Shown piece after piece: positions 3,582-6,078 of a DNA stretch of 6,078 nt; within the stretch, counting starts at the first letter, position 1, and each line of letters starts with the position of its first letter. Both the position numbers and the translations under genes were made by a program. The stretch spans positions 1 to 6,078 of the forward strand of contig JBBQSU010000186.1 of the NCBI GenBank assembly GCA_038234815.1. Reading direction: 5' to 3'. This DNA is from JBBQSU01 sp038234815. GTDB taxonomy: Bacteria > Planctomycetota > Phycisphaerae > Tepidisphaerales > Tepidisphaeraceae. The notes beneath the pieces are model-generated. The model made no database searches. It was not told where the DNA came from and was given only the letters and a program-made list of their open reading frames with translations.

Positions 3582-5381
3582 ATGAGACTGCTGCAAATTC
3601 TTCTATTTCTCGCCGGCGTTGGCTTGTGCTGGATGGTGCCGCTGGGCGCGCCGGGCACGCGGCTTCCCTGGCAGCATTATGTCGTTCCACTGGCCGTCGC
3701 GGGGCTGGTACTGCTCCCGTCGCTCCGATCCCCGCTCAGTCGCGCCTTGGAATTTATTGCGCGCCCGACACCAACCCAACGATGGAAGACTGCCGGGATT
3801 CTGGTCGTGATCGCGCTGATCTACCTGCCACTGACGGCGGTTTTGCAGGGGCGAACCTTTGTCCCGGCCTGGCAGGATGAATACATGTACCTGATTCAGG
3901 CGCAGATGCTTGCGCGGTTTCGGCTGTGGATGCCGCCGCACCCGCTTGGCGACTTTTTTGACACGTTTTACATCTTCGCACGGCCGGTTTATGCCTCGCA
4001 GAGCTTTCCGGGATGCTCGCTGATGTATGTCCCTGCGGTGTGGTTGCACCTCCCCTTCTGGCTGATTCCGCTGCTGCTGGCGGGGCTGTGCGTGGGGGCG
4101 ATCTACCTGCTCATTTCGCAACTGGTTGACGGAGTGGCGGGCGTTCTGGCCGCAGGTGTGCTGCTGGCGGGAAGGGTGTTTCGGAATCTATCTCTAAAGA
4201 CGCTGGCGGGAATCCCTACGTTGCTGCTCGGCATGATTGCCGTGCTGGCGTGGCTGCACTGGCGTAAAACACGATCCAAAGGCGCGCTGGTGGTGATGGG
4301 CACCTGCGCCGGGTGGGCCGCGATCACTCGCCCGGCCGACGCCGCCTGCCTCACCTCCGGTGTCGCCCTGGCCATGCTGTTTGATCTGCGTCACGAGTGG
4401 CGCTCGGCCTGGAAACCGCTTGGACTGATCGCGCTTTGCGCCGCACCGTTTCTCTCGCTTCAGGCCGTCTTCGACTATGGCGTCACTGGCGATGTTTTTA
4501 AGACGCCCTTTTCCTATTACAACGACATCGATCAACCGCAGGTGACGCTGGGCCTGCCGGTGTTCAATCCCCACCTGCGGCCCAAAAGCATCATCGCAGA
4601 GAAACAGTTGATGTATAACGTGTGGTCGATCCCGTGGATCAAACGGCACCAGCCGGGCAATTTTGTTCACGATTGGATCACTACGCGCATCCCGCGGGCG
4701 CTGCTGGTTTCCTGCGGGCACCCGTTCTTCATCGCGCTGCTTGCGCTTGGGCTGTTGGGCCTGACCGACCTGCGCCGCTGGGTGCTGTTCAGCACATGGC
4801 CGGTGTTTGTCGGTTTGTATGCGTTCTATACGATTTTCCTGGACGCTTATCCGGTGGTGGTGGTTCCGGCCGCGGCGCTGCTGATCGTGCTGGGCCTGCA
4901 AAAAGTGCGTGGCTGGTTTGGCGCGGGCTCGGCGTGGGCCATGGCGCCCATGGGGATGGCGTTCGGCGTGGTGCTGGTAGCACTGCCGGAGCTTAATCCC
5001 GGTCGGCTGGACGATGGCTTCCCCGCCCCGCAGGTGCAGATTGGCTTTAAGCTGGACGAGATGATTCCCAACCGCGCGGTGGTGTTGATTCGATATGATC
5101 GGTCTCATCCCGAGCTTGACAGCCCGCATGAGGAACTGGTCTACAACTTCAATGTGGCCTGGCCGGACGACGCGCGAGTGATTCGCGCGCAAGACCTCGG
5201 GCGCGAGCGTAATCGAGAGTTGATCCACTATTACGCGACGCGGCAGCCCGATCGAGACATCTATGTGTATATACGGGCAACAAAGGAACTCTCTCGCTTG
5301 GGAAATGTCGCGGACATTGAACGAGGAATTACCTCACCGGCTTGGCCAGCGACTCGGCCGCCATCGACTCTGCCACGATAG
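3582..5381 (+). CDS. GT-C/PMT-like integral membrane glycosyltransferase, putative, 599 residues
   Basis: About 12 hydrophobic segments fill residues 1-470 (for example 3-19, 33-46, 70-88, 158-180, 182-198, 209-226, 279-296, 372-395, 399-420, 423-440, 450-468). A soluble tail of about 130 residues follows. WQDEYMYLIQAQMLARFRL (97-115) lies in the first large loop after the third membrane segment, where GT-C enzymes of the PMT/ArnT type carry a catalytic acidic D-E pair (here D99-E100). HPLGDFFDTFY and YASQSFPG (120-144) and the later TRPADAA (249-255) also fit that fold. Such proteins transfer a sugar from a polyprenyl-phosphate donor on the outer face of the membrane; donor and acceptor cannot be read here. 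An in-frame TAG at 3555-3557 excludes an upstream start. The ATG at 3582 lacks a clear Shine-Dalgarno. The last 17 codons overlap the convergent gene and their peptide (SPAWPATRPPSTLPR) looks like read-through beyond an older stop. Alternative: a family member without enzyme activity. Confidence 0.8.
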   Translation: MRLLQILLFLAGVGLCWMVPLGAPGTRLPWQHYVVPLAVAGLVLLPSLRSPLSRALEFIARPTPTQRWKTAGILVVIALIYLPLTAVLQGRTFVPAWQDEYMYLIQAQMLARFRLWMPPHPLGDFFDTFYIFARPVYASQSFPGCSLMYVPAVWLHLPFWLIPLLLAGLCVGAIYLLISQLVDGVAGVLAAGVLLAGRVFRNLSLKTLAGIPTLLLGMIAVLAWLHWRKTRSKGALVVMGTCAGWAAITRPADAACLTSGVALAMLFDLRHEWRSAWKPLGLIALCAAPFLSLQAVFDYGVTGDVFKTPFSYYNDIDQPQVTLGLPVFNPHLRPKSIIAEKQLMYNVWSIPWIKRHQPGNFVHDWITTRIPRALLVSCGHPFFIALLALGLLGLTDLRRWVLFSTWPVFVGLYAFYTIFLDAYPVVVVPAAALLIVLGLQKVRGWFGAGSAWAMAPMGMAFGVVLVALPELNPGRLDDGFPAPQVQIGFKLDEMIPNRAVVLIRYDRSHPELDSPHEELVYNFNVAWPDDARVIRAQDLGRERNRELIHYYATRQPDRDIYVYIRATKELSRLGNVADIERGITSPAWPATRPPSTLPR

Positions 5382-6078
5382 AGCGCGCCGGCAAGTCCTT
5401 AAAATCGGGCGATAGCGCCAGCACGGCGCACGTCGCGGCGCTGACCAGGTAGTAGTAGTTCATGAATCCCTTGCCGAACATGAAGAACACGAACCCCGCC
5501 GACGCCAGAGTCATGGCGAAAGCCCCCGGGCCATGCAATCGCCGCCACCCCGCGATGACGTAGACACCGGCCAGTCCCGCCAGCGCCGCCAACAGCGCCG
5601 CGCCCTGCCAGTTCGATGCGCCGAACAACGTCGCCAGGCTTAGCGAATCCTCTCGCGGGGCAAGCGCCAGATGCACCTTTATGACGCTGGTGACGAACGC
5701 GCCGGGATTCCACAGCACAAAGGGAGTGACCACCAGCATCACCACAACCGCCGAGCGGACATAGAACCGAATCGCCGAACGCATGGATACCGGCGACGCC
5801 ACCAGCATCAGCCCCAGGGGCGCGGCCAGAATCAGGTGCTGCTTAGAAATCAGCAACAGACCAAAGAGCCAAGGCGTCCAGCGAGACCGGCGCGCCGCCG
5901 AAAACAGCGTCGCCATCAGCAGCAGAACCACCACCGGCTCGGTCCAACTGCTTTCCAGCAACTCAAAGCTTCTGGAAAACGTCAGCAGGATCGCCCCTGC
6001 CAAAAGGGGCATTTTCCCCGGGCGGATATAAACCAGCAGCCCCGCGGCCAGCAATAGCGCGCCCAGCAGGGCATGGCG
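5329..6078 (-). CDS. GT87/DUF2029-like integral membrane protein, 5' part outside the window
   Basis: The frame is open to the right edge (upstream codons still read leucine/alanine-rich membrane sequence), so the true start lies beyond 6078. The 249 visible residues form about seven hydrophobic segments. SSWTEPVVVLLL (43-54), GLLLISKQHLILAAPL (73-88), TPFVLWNPGAFVTSVIKVHLAL (118-139) and KGFMNYYYLVSA (203-214) match the order of motifs I know from GT-C-type membrane proteins of the GT87/DUF2029 kind: W-T/x-E-P, SKQ, a W-N/D-P-xxF block, and a final N-Y-Y. A polyprenyl-phosphate-dependent hexosyl- or mannosyltransferase role is inferred from the family. The C-terminus (LPARSIVAESMAAESLAKPVR) is short and cytoplasmic-looking. 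Its last 17 codons and stop overlap, on the opposite strand, the end of the neighbouring glycosyltransferase-like gene. There is no room for a terminator between the two. Confidence 0.75.
   Translation of the reverse strand, partial: RHALLGALLLAAGLLVYIRPGKMPLLAGAILLTFSRSFELLESSWTEPVVVLLLMATLFSAARRSRWTPWLFGLLLISKQHLILAAPLGLMLVASPVSMRSAIRFYVRSAVVVMLVVTPFVLWNPGAFVTSVIKVHLALAPREDSLSLATLFGASNWQGAALLAALAGLAGVYVIAGWRRLHGPGAFAMTLASAGFVFFMFGKGFMNYYYLVSAATCAVLALSPDFKDLPARSIVAESMAAESLAKPVR

Noticed and set aside
4194..5228. Long 344-codon open frame on the minus strand inside the membrane-protein gene
   Set aside because: It is antisense to a well-supported multi-spanning protein and encodes a histidine/arginine/glutamine-rich sequence typical of the complement of G+C-rich coding DNA.

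Overview
This window looks like bacterial chromosomal DNA with fairly high G+C. The style of several proteins (a GxGGxxWxKRPxKxHP-type small protein, the serine hydroxymethyltransferase (SHMT) variant with an NFN motif, and large GT-C-type membrane proteins) reminds me of Planctomycetes or a related lineage. That placement is inference from memory, not proof. The window holds no recognisable defence system, CRISPR array, rRNA or tRNA. The least ordinary DNA is the non-coding block between about 2410 and 3190.

Layout. Positions 1-127 hold the last 41 codons of a probable transposase (ISKra4/UPF0236-like), running in from the left edge. It is followed by a self-contained one-gene unit: promoter (170-197), a 102-residue basic conserved-looking protein (224-532), a hairpin over the stop codon and an intrinsic terminator (573-607). 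On the minus strand lie a stand-alone CheY-like receiver protein (647-1033) and glyA, encoding SHMT (1153-2409), which is complete and has all the expected active-site motifs.

Upstream of glyA is about 1.17 kb without a firmly supported gene (2410-3581). Its glyA-proximal half carries an open frame of 176 codons that is continuous and in frame with glyA and starts behind an excellent Shine-Dalgarno sequence. It also carries nine head-to-tail degenerate 11-bp units (2592-2690), a period that does not fit a protein-level repeat. Further upstream are two abutting palindromes (2967-3010), an AT-rich segment with a sigma70-like promoter facing glyA (3047-3075), three TTGGTGC half-sites next to its -35 box (3079-3112), and a 10-bp ACACAGATG tandem repeat (3149-3188). 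Taken together this reads as a regulated promoter and leader. Whether it drives a fused or leader protein, an RNA leader, or only a relic gene in front of glyA cannot be settled from the sequence alone.

The right third holds two convergent multi-spanning membrane proteins. The first is a 599-residue GT-C/PMT-like putative glycosyltransferase (3582-5381, plus strand). The second is a GT87/DUF2029-like membrane protein (5329-6078, minus strand) that runs off the right edge. Their 3' ends overlap by 53 bp on opposite strands. Both probably transfer sugars from polyprenyl-phosphate donors at the cytoplasmic membrane.
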